Shown here piece after piece: positions 12,700 through 23,911 of a stretch of DNA of 64,000 bases; the stretch's first letter is position 1, and every line of letters begins with the position of its first letter. The DNA is taken from contig NC_083379.1 of assembly GCF_031755915.1 (NCBI RefSeq), forward strand, positions 569,001 through 633,000. The letters are read 5' to 3'. Source of the DNA: Ziziphus jujuba. Lineage: Eukaryota > Streptophyta > Magnoliopsida > Rosales > Rhamnaceae. The translations under genes and the position numbers were made by a program. The notes under the pieces are model-generated. The model did not search any database and was not told the DNA's origin. It worked only from the letters and a program-made list of their open reading frames with translations.

Positions 12700-14353
12700 T
12701 TCAAATTGTTTTTTTTTTTTCACTTATTTTTAAATAAATAGAATTTTATGGGAGTTTTTAGTGTTCTCTGTAAAAATCTACAGCAATTATTTTTCTTTAA
12801 AAAAAAAAAAAAAGCAGCATAACGAATTAGATTTTACTGAAATTGCATAGACCTCCGTTGATTGTGACAAAATTATAACAAAGTTTCTTAGCATGGAAAA
12901 TAATTAAAACTGGCTTTTCCTTGTATTAGTCAACGATTAAAGGTCGAAGAAGGAAAATTATAGGTTCATTGTTTTCCAATTGAATATTTAGAAAAAAATA
13001 TATATATAAAGACATTTTAAAATTATATTATCAAATCATAAACTTTGTTAAACTATATCTTATAATTTCAAATAATGAAAGCTTAAATTTATTTTTTGAA
13101 GAGAGATTTCACTCAAATTTAAGAAATACAAAAGAAAATTTAATGTCATTATAATACTTTTCAATTCAAAGACCGTCCTGGTTTGGCACGATTTATTATA
13201 TATAAATAAGAAATTAGTGAATTTGAATGGTACAGAAAATTAATCATTGATCTTAATAGTTGATCAATGAAATTGAAAAAGGTCCAAATGAATTAAATCA
13301 TAAACAATCAACAATTGCATCCAAACTTTTTCATGATGAGGATTCAAAGTTCCAAAAAAAATGTTAGACATCCGTTTTCTTTTTTTTTCAACATATTATA
13401 TATTTACAATGTACATTGTAAATATATACATGCCATAAGTAATATCCACAGTATTTTTTAAAAAAACTATTTTTCAATGATAATGTCTACAATAAATATT
13501 AAATTAATAACAAATCTTCCATCATGTATTGGGTTAGGTGTCGCCAAATTTATCCTGCCAAGCAATGAATGCCACATCATTTAAAATTGATCCTCATCTT
13601 TCGCCATTAGTTTTCTCCATCAATATATATATTGTTGGCATCGAAGTCAAGTCTTCCGTTCTTCTTTCATATATTTTTATCTTTGGTCAAATGTGTTTTA
13701 TTATATATATCAAGCTTTTATGTCTCACAGTCATGCACAAAGGATGGTGGTTCAAGCATTTTGTGTCTAACATTTCTCTTGTTTGTATGCCATTTTTAGT
13801 AGATTGTGAATTTATTATGTATATCAAGCTTTTATGTCTAATATTCCCCTCATTTATAGGTTATTTTTGGTCAAATGTATATTTATTATGTATATTAAAC
13901 TTTTTTGTATTTAACATTCCGTTTACTTGTAGGCCATTTTGGTCTTACATGTATCAATTTCATTTTTTATCCTTAATTTTTAAATTATTTTTGGTCCTTA
14001 TAAGTATTTTATTATATATATCAAATTTTTTGTATTTAATATTTCCTTCACTCGTAGGCCATTTTTGTTTTTACAAGTGTCAATTTCATTTTTAGTCCTT
14101 ACAAGTATCAATTGCTTTGGTCTTTACAAGTGTCAATTTATTTTTTGAACCTTACAAGTGTCAATTTCTTAAATGTTGCAAGTGTCATTTTTTTTTTTTT
14201 TTTTTTTGTAAATGGGTGGTAATGTGATGGTGGTAGAATTTAAACCTAACATGGCTTCTAAAAGAGTTCAAACATAAACCTTATAAGTTTGAAACAAATA
14301 TGAACATAGCATATAAATGGTGGAAATATAAATGGTTAGCTATATAAATGGAA
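12700..14353. other. AT-rich intergenic DNA with degenerate minisatellite-like repeats
   Basis: No gene. From about 13,650 to 14,190 phrases such as TTTATTATATATATCAA, CATTTTTGGTC and TTACAAGTGTCAATTT recur imperfectly, giving a diverged tandem-repeat texture. The 185-residue plus-strand ORF at 13,538-14,095 falls inside this repeat, is Phe/Ile/Leu-rich by composition and is not considered coding. Confidence 0.5.
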
Positions 14354-16094
14354 GAATAAGAGGGAATATAGTTAATGGATTAAGAGCTATTTAAATAGGA
14401 TAATACTGTATACATATATATAAATTTACATATTGACAAATTCATTCCTTATACTTGAGGAGGCACTGGAGGGGATGGGAGTTTCCGGAATCCCTATGTG
14501 CAATGTGAGATCCAAGCCTCGTTCTTCCATTGACACCTAGAACAAAAGCGACAAAAGTAACCAAACAGAGCATAAATGAAAGATTACTTGTAAACCATGA
14601 GATCTACAAAAATCTATACCAAACCAAATTCAAAATTTGTACAAAAGAAAAGAAAATGTATGCTTTAAAAAAAATAAAAAATCAACAACATGTTTTCCGA
14701 TATATTTTCTCACCAACCAAACAGTACAAAGAACGAAAGATTACTCATACCTTAGTTTGAAATTCCTAGCAATTTCATAAGAAAAAAAAAATCTATATCA
14801 AATTGAAATGAGAGGTATGATCAATTCAAAAGCTGAAGGTAAAGTCTAGAGCTTCGAGTTCAGCTTTCAGAAAATGCTATTCTCTCCCGCCTATCGAGGC
14901 TATAATAGGGGTGGTAATTTGTGTTCGTGTCGTGTTCATTTTAATCTATTTATTAATGGTATCGAAATTGCTCACCCGAACCTAATCCGTTTATTAATCG
15001 TGTTTGAAATCTTCAATCCGAACACAATCCGTTTAACCCATTTATTAAACAGGTCAATTTGAGTCAACACGATCCATTTACACGGAATTGACCTATTTAT
15101 ATGAAATTGACCTATTTACACAAAATTAACCTACATGAGATTAACCCGTTTACATGAAATTGATCTAATTAAATAAATTACTTTAATTAAATTAATTATT
15201 TCATATAAAATAAAAATAATTTAGTCATTAATTAATTCAAAATTAAAAATATATATGTAAAACCATATAATTATAGTTACAAATTTATAATAATATAACA
15301 TATGATATGATAATATAACAATTTCATATAATAATTAAATATAGATACATATATATACATAATAAACCTAATACTACTTCTTTAAAAATAATATAAAAAA
15401 ACTTTATTAATAATTATGTCTTTAATTTTCTACGTCTCCAATACTCTTAGGCATATTAATTTTTATTTTTTTGATCTCCATAAATCCATACGTGTATTAA
15501 ACATGTTATATTTAAGTAAACAAATATTATTTCAATAATTTTTAGCTTTTTATTTTTAATTAATAAAAAAATCAATAACATAATCTAATTAATAATATAA
15601 TCTTAAATAAGTTTGATATTTAGTAATAAAAAAGTATTAGTTAAAGTTTATTAATAGTAAATTTAATATAGTGTCGGATTTAGGTTAAACAGGTCAATCC
15701 GAAATTGACAAATTTATTATTTAATTAAATGGATTAAATTGATCGGTTTTGGGTTAAGTAGATTAATCTGAAATCGACACGTTTATCCTATGCTTCACTC
15801 TGTATCATTGATCATGCTTCTGTCTTAATCATTGCCACTAATCTTGTGATTGATTTAATAAGATTTATATTCCATTTTCACTGGTTTGTTGCACCGCTGG
15901 TTTTATGTTCCTGAGAATACCATATGGGATTCTGGGAACAACATTTAATCATTTATTATTAATCTAAATACATAATTTTTTTTTCTTTTAAGAAGAATTT
16001 TAAGAGTTATTGGTTTGAGGAATCAAAAATTAGATATATTTTTCTTTTTATTCAAAAATAAAAATAATTTGACATATATTTGAAAAAAATATTT
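14354..16094. repeat. Copy A of a large local duplication (1.74 kb)
   Basis: Starts GAATAAGAGGGAATAT and matches 16,180-18,484 along its length with scattered substitutions. It includes a stretch rich in GTGTTCGTGTCGTGTTC, CCGTTTA and GACCTATTTA-type words (about 14,900-15,800). That vocabulary is common to a widespread plant MITE-like repeat. It lacks a segment of about 496 bp present in copy B. The short ORFs in it are not conserved as proteins between copies, so I treat it as non-coding. Confidence 0.7.
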
Positions 16095-16179
16095 AAAAGG
16101 GCGCGGCAGGTACCTTATATAAGAATAAGAGGGGCCACAAGGCCACAACTTTTGAAGGGGCAACAGGTGCCTAATATAA

Positions 16180-18484
16180 GAATAAGAGGGAATATTGTTA
16201 ATGAATTAAGAGCTACTTAAATAAGATAATATAGTATACATATATATAAATTTACATATTGACAGATTCATTCCTTATATTTTAGGAGATAGTGGAGGGA
16301 TATGAGTCTCCGAAATCCCTATGTGCAATGTGAGATCCAAGCCCTGTTCTTCCATTGACACCTAGAACAAAAGCAACAGAAGTAACTACACAAACTTCAC
16401 CAATCAACAACTATACTTTGGTTCCAAACAAAACTTTTCGTTAAATGTTAGATAAATTAATACAACTTGCCAACTGGAAGGAACAATCATGGAAGCTTTT
16501 GTTTCTTATGGTACACAAAACAGAGTAAAAGCAAACTATACTTGACCAACATTAAGGCTCAACCAACAAAAGAAAGAAAAAAAAATTCATTCCCTTGGTG
16601 ACAGATTCAAAATGCATAAAAATTCATCCATAGTTATTGCTTTCACAACACGGACAACCAAAATTCAATCTCGAATTAGGTTTTCTTTAAATTAGGCAAA
16701 TGAAAAATACTACATGACTTTTAAATTGAAACCTACATTGTACCATTATAGCTCGACAATCACGCTGTTTGGTAGACGAGAAGTTTTTTTTTTGTTTAGA
16801 GTGCAATAGGTTACATGAGGAATTCCTCGAAGTGATTTAAGCTTCAGAGTCCTTTCTTTTTGATGCCTTTTTTCTTAGTAACCAAACATAGCATAAATGA
16901 AAGATTACTTGTAAACCATGAGATCTACAAAAATCTATATCAAATTCCAAAAATCTATACCAAATTCAAAATTCGTACAAAAGAAAAGAAAATGTATGCT
17001 TATACTTAAAAAAAAAAAATCAACAACATACTTTCCGATATATTTTCTCACCAACCAAATAGTACACAAAATGAAAGATTACTCATACCTCAGTTTGAAA
17101 TTCCTAGCAATTTCATTAAAAAAAAATCTATATCAAATTGAAATGAGAGAGATAGAAAAATACCATCAAAATATGATCAATTCAAAAGCTAAAGGCGAAG
17201 TCTAGAGCTTTGAGCTCAGCTTTCAATTGAGAAAATGCTATTCTCTCCAGCCTATCGGGCCTATAGCAATTTGTGTTGTCATGTCGTGTTTGTTTCAATC
17301 CATTTATTAATTGTATCGAGATTGCTCAATCCGAACCCAATCCATTTATTAATCATGTCAGAAATCTTCAATCCGAACACGACCCGTTTAATAAACATGT
17401 GACATAACACCACCCGTTTAACCTATTTATTAAATGGGTCAATTTAAGTCAACAAGATCTGTTTACACGAAATTGATCCGTTTATACGAAATTGACCTAT
17501 TTACACTAAATTAACCCGTTTACACGAAATTTATCTAATTAAATAAATTGCCTTAATTAAATTAGTTATTTCATATAATGTAAAAATGATTTAGTTATTA
17601 ATTAATTCAAAATTAAAAATATATATGTAAAACCATATAATTATAGTTACAAATGTACAATAATATAACATATGATATGATAATATAACAATCTCATATA
17701 ATAATTAAATATATATACATAATAAACCTAATACTACTTCTTTAAAAATAATATAAAAAAACTTTATTAATAATTATGTCTTTAATTTTCTACATCTCCA
17801 ATACTCTAAGACATATTAATTTTTATTTTTTTGATCTCCATAAATCCATTCATTTATTAAACATGTTATATTGAAGTAAACAAATATTATTTCAATAATT
17901 TTTATTTTTTTATTTTTAATTGATAAAAAAATCAATAACATAATCTAATCAATAAAATAATATTAAATAAGTTTGATATTTAGTAATAAAAAAATATTAG
18001 TAAAAGTTTATTAATAGTAAATTTAATATATTAAAGTTATAATTTAAATGGGTTATAATAATATCATGTTTATGTTAAACGGTTTAATCTGAAGTTGATA
18101 AATTTATTATTTAATTAAACGGATTAAATTGATCAATTTCGGGTTAAGCAGATTCATCTGAAATTGACATGTTTATCCTGTGCTTCACTCTCTATCATTG
18201 GTCATGCTTCTGTTTTAATCATTGCCACTAATCTTATGATTGATTTAATAAGATTTATATTATGTTTTCACTGGTTTGTTGCACCACTGGTTTTATGTTC
18301 TTAGGAATACCATATGGGATTATGGGAACAACATTTAATCGTTGATTATTAATCTAAATACATATTTTTTTTTCTTTTAAGAAGAATTTTAAGAGTTTAT
18401 TGGTTTGAGGAATCAAAAATTAGATATATTTTTCTTTTTATTGAAAAACAAAAATAATTTGACATATATTTGAAGAAAATATTT
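16180..18484. repeat. Copy B of the large local duplication (2.3 kb)
   Basis: Direct-orientation counterpart of 14,354-16,094. It carries an extra 496 bp at about 16,387-16,882 bounded by AGTAAC on both sides (16,381-16,386 and 16,877-16,882); copy A has a single AGTAAC there. The 85-bp spacer between copies (16,095-16,179) repeats the words ATATAAGAATAAGAGGG found at the copy boundary, suggesting homology- or microhomology-driven duplication. No coding capacity recognised. Confidence 0.7.
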
Positions 18485-19422
18485 TAATTTGTGAGAAAAT
18501 AAAATATTAAGTTTATGCTATTTTGTTGATTCTCTATAAAAAAATAAAAAAAACTCTTTAATTTTATTATTTAACTATTTTAAAATGTAATATTGTATTA
18601 TGTTGATTTATCTCATTTAATGCTATTTAGTCATTTTGTTTAAAAATATGATTAAGATGGAAGAAAGAGAAAGATCATATTTCAAGTAATAAATTTTCCA
18701 GGTGAAAAGTAAATGATTTTAGATCAGATATATATAGAAAATATGAAAATTTTTGATAGAACAACAATATAAAACACCTTAAATTTTTTGACAAAAACGT
18801 TTGTCAATCTTTGAATAAAGTTTTGACTTTCAGTTGAATATTTTTGTTTTTGTATTTTGAAATTCAGTCAAATACAAAAAATTAAAAATTAAAAAATTGT
18901 TTTTTGGCTTTCAGTTGAAATTTTTTGTTTTTAAAAGGGCAACATTGAAAAATAATTAAATATTTTAATACATCAAAATTCGGTCAATTATAATAAAAAA
19001 ATTATTTGTTTCATTATATAAATTTTTTTAGGATTGATTATTTGAAAATCTTTATAATTTAAGGCAATTTTTATTTATTTATTTATTTAGTTTTACTTTG
19101 TGTAAAAATTTCTAACATCATGAGTTACCATAATATTTTAAATTAATATATTAATATTTATTGGAGGTTGGAACTTGCAAACTATTTTATTTTATTTCCT
19201 CGTCTATGCATATACCATTCTTTTTGAGAGTTACAGAAGTTTTTAGAAATTGAAAATTCAGTCCAGGTATTCTATTCGAGAATTCTTTGACAACCACTTT
19301 TTATTTGAATTCATGTTTTATTCTTTAATTTATTGGTTCCATCTTCATGACATTCTTTTGCTCTCTTGTAATATCTCATCATAATGTAAATGCATGCAAG
19401 AAATAAAAATTATTTCTTAACA

Positions 19423-19463
<41 letters not shown>

Positions 19464-19783
19464 TTTTTTTTCAGTTCCTTTTCAATAGTTCATAAAGGGC
19501 AATTATCAAATAAGCTATGGTGGTTGTGGTTCTGATACAATATAATTAGCTAGAAGTAAATCTTGTATAGCGCTTAGACATTACTCTATCTCCAACCCTT
19601 GATACTACTGCTCGTCTCACAAAGTGCTTAACCGACCCATATTTACACCATAATTAGTTTATCACTTTGTATCCAAACTAAATTTTCAATGGAGCTTCAT
19701 TTATATTCTATATCATATGAATAGCTAACCCGTACCTTAAAAAAAAAAATAAAAAATAAAAATAAAAATCAACCAACATAATG
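18485..19783. other. AT-rich intergenic stretch
   Basis: Downstream of the PPR gene on its strand. Contains a (TA)n run at about 19,427-19,459, poly-A/T tracts and no credible ORF. Confidence 0.55.
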
Positions 19784-21604
19784 TCACCAGTAATCCCTAC
19801 AAGAACAAGAGCCATTTCTAAAATGGTGGAACCGACTGCGATCTCTCACAATAATCTCCCTGGAATACACCTTTGATATGAGTTTAAATGCAACATGACA
19901 ATCTGTGCAGACTCTCAAGTTCTTCAAAATCCTAATCGGGGTCCCTGGTGCTGTATTGACAAGCATAAAAGCAATAGCAATTTTCTCACTGTGATAGGAC
20001 AGAGCAATCTCCTTCTCCTCCTCCTCTATGTCTGCTAGGATATTTGCTGTGTTAGGCACATAACCTTCCAATCTCAACAATTTTGTGATTTCTGCTAGCA
20101 TTGCATATAATTCCTCACTTTCTTGATGAGATCTGTCACCCATGATAAATTCATAAACACGATTGCCCAACTCTACAAGACTATATCCTGGACTTTTCCT
20201 CACACCTTCACTAAGCATCGTCTTTCTCACCTTTTGGACATCTGACCAACGATGCTCTGAAGCATATAGATTGGAGAGAAGCACGTAATCCCCACTATGT
20301 CCGGGGCCTAATTGTTCGAGTCGGGCTCTTGCTACCTCCCCAAGAGCCAAATGCCCATGTATTATACATGCTCCCAGTAAGGTCCTCCAAATAACAGCAT
20401 TGGGCTGCAATGGCATGCTTTGGATATATTCATATGCTTCTGTCACCAACCCTGCCCTACCCAACAAATCAATCATGCAACCATGGTGTTCTATTTTGGG
20501 CACAATACCCCACTTCTCTTCCATCCTTCTAAAATAATTGAACCCTTCATCCACCATTCCACAGTGGCTGCAGGCATACAGGACCCCAACAAAAGTTATA
20601 TCACTAGGCACCAATCTCTTTCTCTCCAACTCCTTGAAAAGCTCGAGTGCTTCTTCACCAAACCCATTAACAGCCAAGCCAACAAGTAAAGAAGTCCAAG
20701 AAACCACATTCCTTTCTTCCATCTCATTAAACACTTGTTGAGCGTCTCTAATGCTCCCACACTTGGCATAGAGGTCCAGAAGAGCATTATTAGCATGTAA
20801 GTTTGAAATGAAGCCAACCTTCAACATATACACATGGGCTCTCCTCCCCAACGCCAAAGCTCCAAGCTCAGCACAAGCAGACAACAAACTAACCATTGTG
20901 AAACCATCAGGGTCTACATCCTCAAAACTCATATTCCTAAATAGTATCAGAGCCTCATTGGGCCTCCCATTCAGAGCAAATCCATTAATCACACAATTCC
21001 ATGCCACAAGATCTCTCTCGGGCATTAAATCAAACATTTTGTGCGCCCTCTCAGCATGCCCACAGGCAGCATACATATGAACCAAAGAGTTCTGGACAAA
21101 GACCAGAGACTCAAACCCATTTCTTATAGCAATTGAATGAATCTTTTGACCCTGCCAAACATCTGTCAACTTAGCTATAGCCTTCAAAAGAAAAGGATAA
21201 GTGTGCGAATCAGGTTGAACGGAAGCCAAATGCATGTGGTGATGAAGTTGAATAGCTGGGCTCGTGTTCTCGCTCTCAGCATAGCCTCTAATCATTGTGT
21301 TCCACGTGAATATATTGGGGCTTCTTATTTGGGAAAAGACGAGGTGTGCATAGGACATAGGGGCAGAGAGGGAGACAATGGCCAAGATAAGGTGTTTGCC
21401 CATATCCGGGTCGGTGAGTGGGACACAATGTCTGATAGAGAAGGCATGAATTTGCATGAGTTTGAACTTGGAGGAGGCGCAGAATTGCACAAGAGCAATG
21501 CATCTTCTGATAATGTGGTTTTCCGGGAAAGCTAGACTTGATGAGACGCGATGAATAAGAGATGGGTTGAGGAGGAATGGGTATTGCTTTGACTTGGAGA
21601 GCAT
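19784..21604 (-). CDS. Pentatricopeptide repeat protein, PLS-DYW class
   Basis: Single-exon gene for a 606-residue organellar RNA-binding protein of the DYW subgroup, which typically carries out C-to-U editing in mitochondria or plastids. The Ser-rich, low-acid N-terminus (about 30 residues) is compatible with a targeting peptide. PPR repeats run from about residue 60 to 400, with recognisable units such as SYAHLVFSQI...NIFTWNTMIRGYAE, AHKMFDLMPERDLVAWNCVI and AQQVFNEMEERNVVSWTSLL. E-type motifs follow (PLQPNAVIWRTLLGACIIHG, GDYVLLSNLYASEHRW). The C-terminal DYW domain keeps the deaminase-like HSE at residues 538-540 and CTDC at 566-569, a CSC at 600-602 and the final DYW. The frame is intact. 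The sequence resembles what I recall of Arabidopsis At4g21065, the PPR gene beside BRCA1, supporting orthology. The specific RNA target cannot be read from the sequence. Confidence 0.93.
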   Translation of the reverse strand: MLSKSKQYPFLLNPSLIHRVSSSLAFPENHIIRRCIALVQFCASSKFKLMQIHAFSIRHCVPLTDPDMGKHLILAIVSLSAPMSYAHLVFSQIRSPNIFTWNTMIRGYAESENTSPAIQLHHHMHLASVQPDSHTYPFLLKAIAKLTDVWQGQKIHSIAIRNGFESLVFVQNSLVHMYAACGHAERAHKMFDLMPERDLVAWNCVINGFALNGRPNEALILFRNMSFEDVDPDGFTMVSLLSACAELGALALGRRAHVYMLKVGFISNLHANNALLDLYAKCGSIRDAQQVFNEMEERNVVSWTSLLVGLAVNGFGEEALELFKELERKRLVPSDITFVGVLYACSHCGMVDEGFNYFRRMEEKWGIVPKIEHHGCMIDLLGRAGLVTEAYEYIQSMPLQPNAVIWRTLLGACIIHGHLALGEVARARLEQLGPGHSGDYVLLSNLYASEHRWSDVQKVRKTMLSEGVRKSPGYSLVELGNRVYEFIMGDRSHQESEELYAMLAEITKLLRLEGYVPNTANILADIEEEEKEIALSYHSEKIAIAFMLVNTAPGTPIRILKNLRVCTDCHVAFKLISKVYSREIIVRDRSRFHHFRNGSCSCRDYW

Positions 21605-21914
21605 CTGATCATGATCCTTAAAAGAGGAATAAAAACAAGGCTTCAGCTTCCTAAATTCCTACTGTCGCTGGTCACAAGTCACAACACCAGAAATGGACCG
21701 CCAAAAGAAAAAGAAGCAAATTGGGAGGAGAAATTTGTTTAGTATGTATCCACCTAATGACCTTGTTTGATACCACCCCCAACAAATGCTAGTTTTATGC
21801 ATCTTGGTAACGCCAATTTATAAGTGTGCAGTCCTTCTGATCCTGCAATCTACAGTTTCATCATATTATATGCTTTGCAAGTTGGTACATGTGTTCTGTA
21901 TATATATCCTTTAG
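21605..21914. other. PPR upstream region, up to the first Helitron end
   Basis: Should hold the PPR leader and promoter. AT-rich; no motif clear enough to assign. Confidence 0.4.
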
Positions 21915-22781
21915 TCTATACTATAAGCGAGAAGGGCTCCCAAGTTTTGGTCATGTTTTACTATTTAAAATGATTCCAAAATGACTACTTTTCATGCGTT
22001 TTGGCTTTTTTTTTCTTTGTTTTTTACTTTTTTTTTTTTTTACAATTTCATTTATCCAAATCTATCCTTTTTTTGTTTCATTTTACAATAGTATGCCAAG
22101 GATAAAAACATCGTTAAAAGCCTATACATAATAGTTTTCTTTTCTTTGTTTTTTACTTTTTTTTTTTTTTTACAATTTCATTTATCCAAATCTATCCTTT
22201 TTTTGTTTCATTTTACAATAGTATGCCAAGGATAAAAACATCGTTAAAAGCCTATACATAATAGTTTTCTTTTCTTTGTTTTTTACTTTTTTTTTTTTTT
22301 TTTACAATTTCATTTATCCAAATCTATCCTTTTTTTGTTTCATTTTACAATAGTATGCCAAGGATAAAAACATCGTTAAAAACCTATACATAATAGCCGA
22401 TGTTTTTACATAAAAAAGTCAGATTTTTTCCTTTTTCAACGACTGAATTCCAAAAACCATCGCTAAAAATTTATTTTTTATTTTTTATTTTTTTATTTTT
22501 AGTTCTTGCTGCCAAAACGAGAACAAATTGAAGATCTAAGAAGAGAAAAAGAGTCAGCAATGGACAAATGAAAGAAAGGGATAGGATATGATTATTTTCA
22601 GGTAAATTATCACATTTAGTTATTTATTTATTTTGATATCTATTTGAAAATATTATGGATTTTTATTATAAATTATCTATTTTGAAAATAATAATTATAA
22701 TAATTAGTATAAAACAATCTATGATTAATAACACTAACATTATTACATATCAATACACGTGCAAAGCACGTGGAATACTGA
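21915..22781 (+). mobile_element. Small non-autonomous Helitron (about 0.87 kb)
   Basis: Starts TCTATACTATAAGCG, the same 5' word found at two other Helitron starts here (35,172 and 35,185). It ends in a palindromic CACGTGCAAAGCACGTG hairpin followed by AATACTGA, fitting the Helitron CTRR 3' terminus with T next. The end coincides with the exact point where the sequence becomes homologous to 28,885 onward, independent support for a real boundary. The interior has no coding region and is dominated by a threefold 129-bp repeat. A single larger element from 21,915 to 35,171 is the alternative reading. Confidence 0.6.
22011..22398. repeat. Three tandem 129-130 bp repeats
   Basis: Three almost identical units, with equivalent CTTTGTT positions at 22,015, 22,144 and 22,274. 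Differences are mainly in poly-T length plus an AAAGCC/AAACC change in the last unit. Each contains a long poly-T, a word ATCCAAATCTATCC and ends near CATCGTTAAAAGCC. Lies inside the small Helitron. Confidence 0.85.
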
Positions 22782-23491
22782 TTTGATCCAATATGTATAA
22801 AAAAATAAATGTAAAATGAAGAAATAATTTATGTTTTAATGTGTATATAAATATGTGCATACAATATATATATATATATATATATATATGATTTTCAAAG
22901 TAAATTAAAAAAAATAAATTTATTAAATAAATTTCTGTTAGTTCGGCCAGACACAACTTAGCTCGGCCAGAAATATTAAATAAATTTCTGTTAAATGGGC
23001 TGGACTATTTTGTTAATAAATAATGGATTCGACTTACTCCAACTATTGATTTGCATTAGCCTTTTATCTTTTATCTATTACGTTAATTAAAATCCTTGAA
23101 TGTTCCATCACATATTTGATTTTCAACAGTTGCCATACTGGTGAGATCCACATTTTATGCTTCTTTTTTTATTTTGCCATACAGGTGTCAGGGGTTGTGG
23201 TATGGCATGCATTATGGTTATGATGACTTATAGTATGGTAAGGATAGAGTTGGTGTACTTTATACAAAATTCTGGACTTCATTATTGTACTTCAGAAAAG
23301 ACTTTGCCTTATCATGTAAGTAAAGATTTTGATTTATAATATTTTAAAGCCTATTTCCTTGGTTTTCAGTATTTAAATGCCATTGGCTTTTTTTCTTTTC
23401 TATTTTTTTTTTGTTTTTTTTGTTTTCAGCTTTTCTCTCCCCCTACTCTCTTTATCAGTGACGACAAAGAACCTGAGGATTGTGTTATTCA
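22782..23491 (+). repeat. Left copy of the duplicated 0.7 kb leader (upstream of RPA-like gene)
   Basis: Direct-orientation match to 28,887-29,600, from TTTGATCCAATATG to TTGTGTTATTCA, with few substitutions. Contains a (TA)n run, the TTTGCCATACAG|GTGTCAGGGG word and the CTCTCCCCCTACTCTC tract. It ends about 420 bp upstream of the RPA-like ATG. Likely promoter and transcribed leader by position. Carries a short insertion of satellite sequence at about 22,938-22,972 that the right copy lacks. Confidence 0.8.
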
Positions 23492-23911
23492 CTACAAAAT
23501 TGGTAACTTTAATTTTTTCCATTCCTTTGTCTTATTACTTAATTTCCTCGTGCATTTCAATTCTTTTGTGAGTTCATGAATTTCATTGTCCATGGATCTT
23601 TGCATTTTTCATTGCTTTTGTGTGCACATGCATATGATTTATATTTCAGTTTTTCACCCAATATCACATATTGATATATGAAAAACCAACATGTGTTTAT
23701 GTTGGGAAAAAAAAAAAACAGAAAAAAAAAAACAGAAAAAAGAAAAAGTAGTAGGAGAGCATGCAATCGCACAAGAGATTGTGATGGTCATTGTTTTTTT
23801 TCTCTCAGTCTAAAAAATAAATAAATAGTCAATGACTATGTCATCTATAATTTGGTTTATTTGATTCATAATGATTTCATTTTATGTTTTTCTAAAATAT
23901 AATATAGCAAA

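Noticed and set aside
13538..14095. 185-residue plus-strand ORF
   Set aside because: Composition is Phe/Ile/Leu-rich because of the T-rich degenerate repeats it covers; no initiation context or motif.
20420..21535. Plus-strand ORFs opposite the PPR gene
   Set aside because: They are antisense shadows of a strongly supported PPR reading frame.
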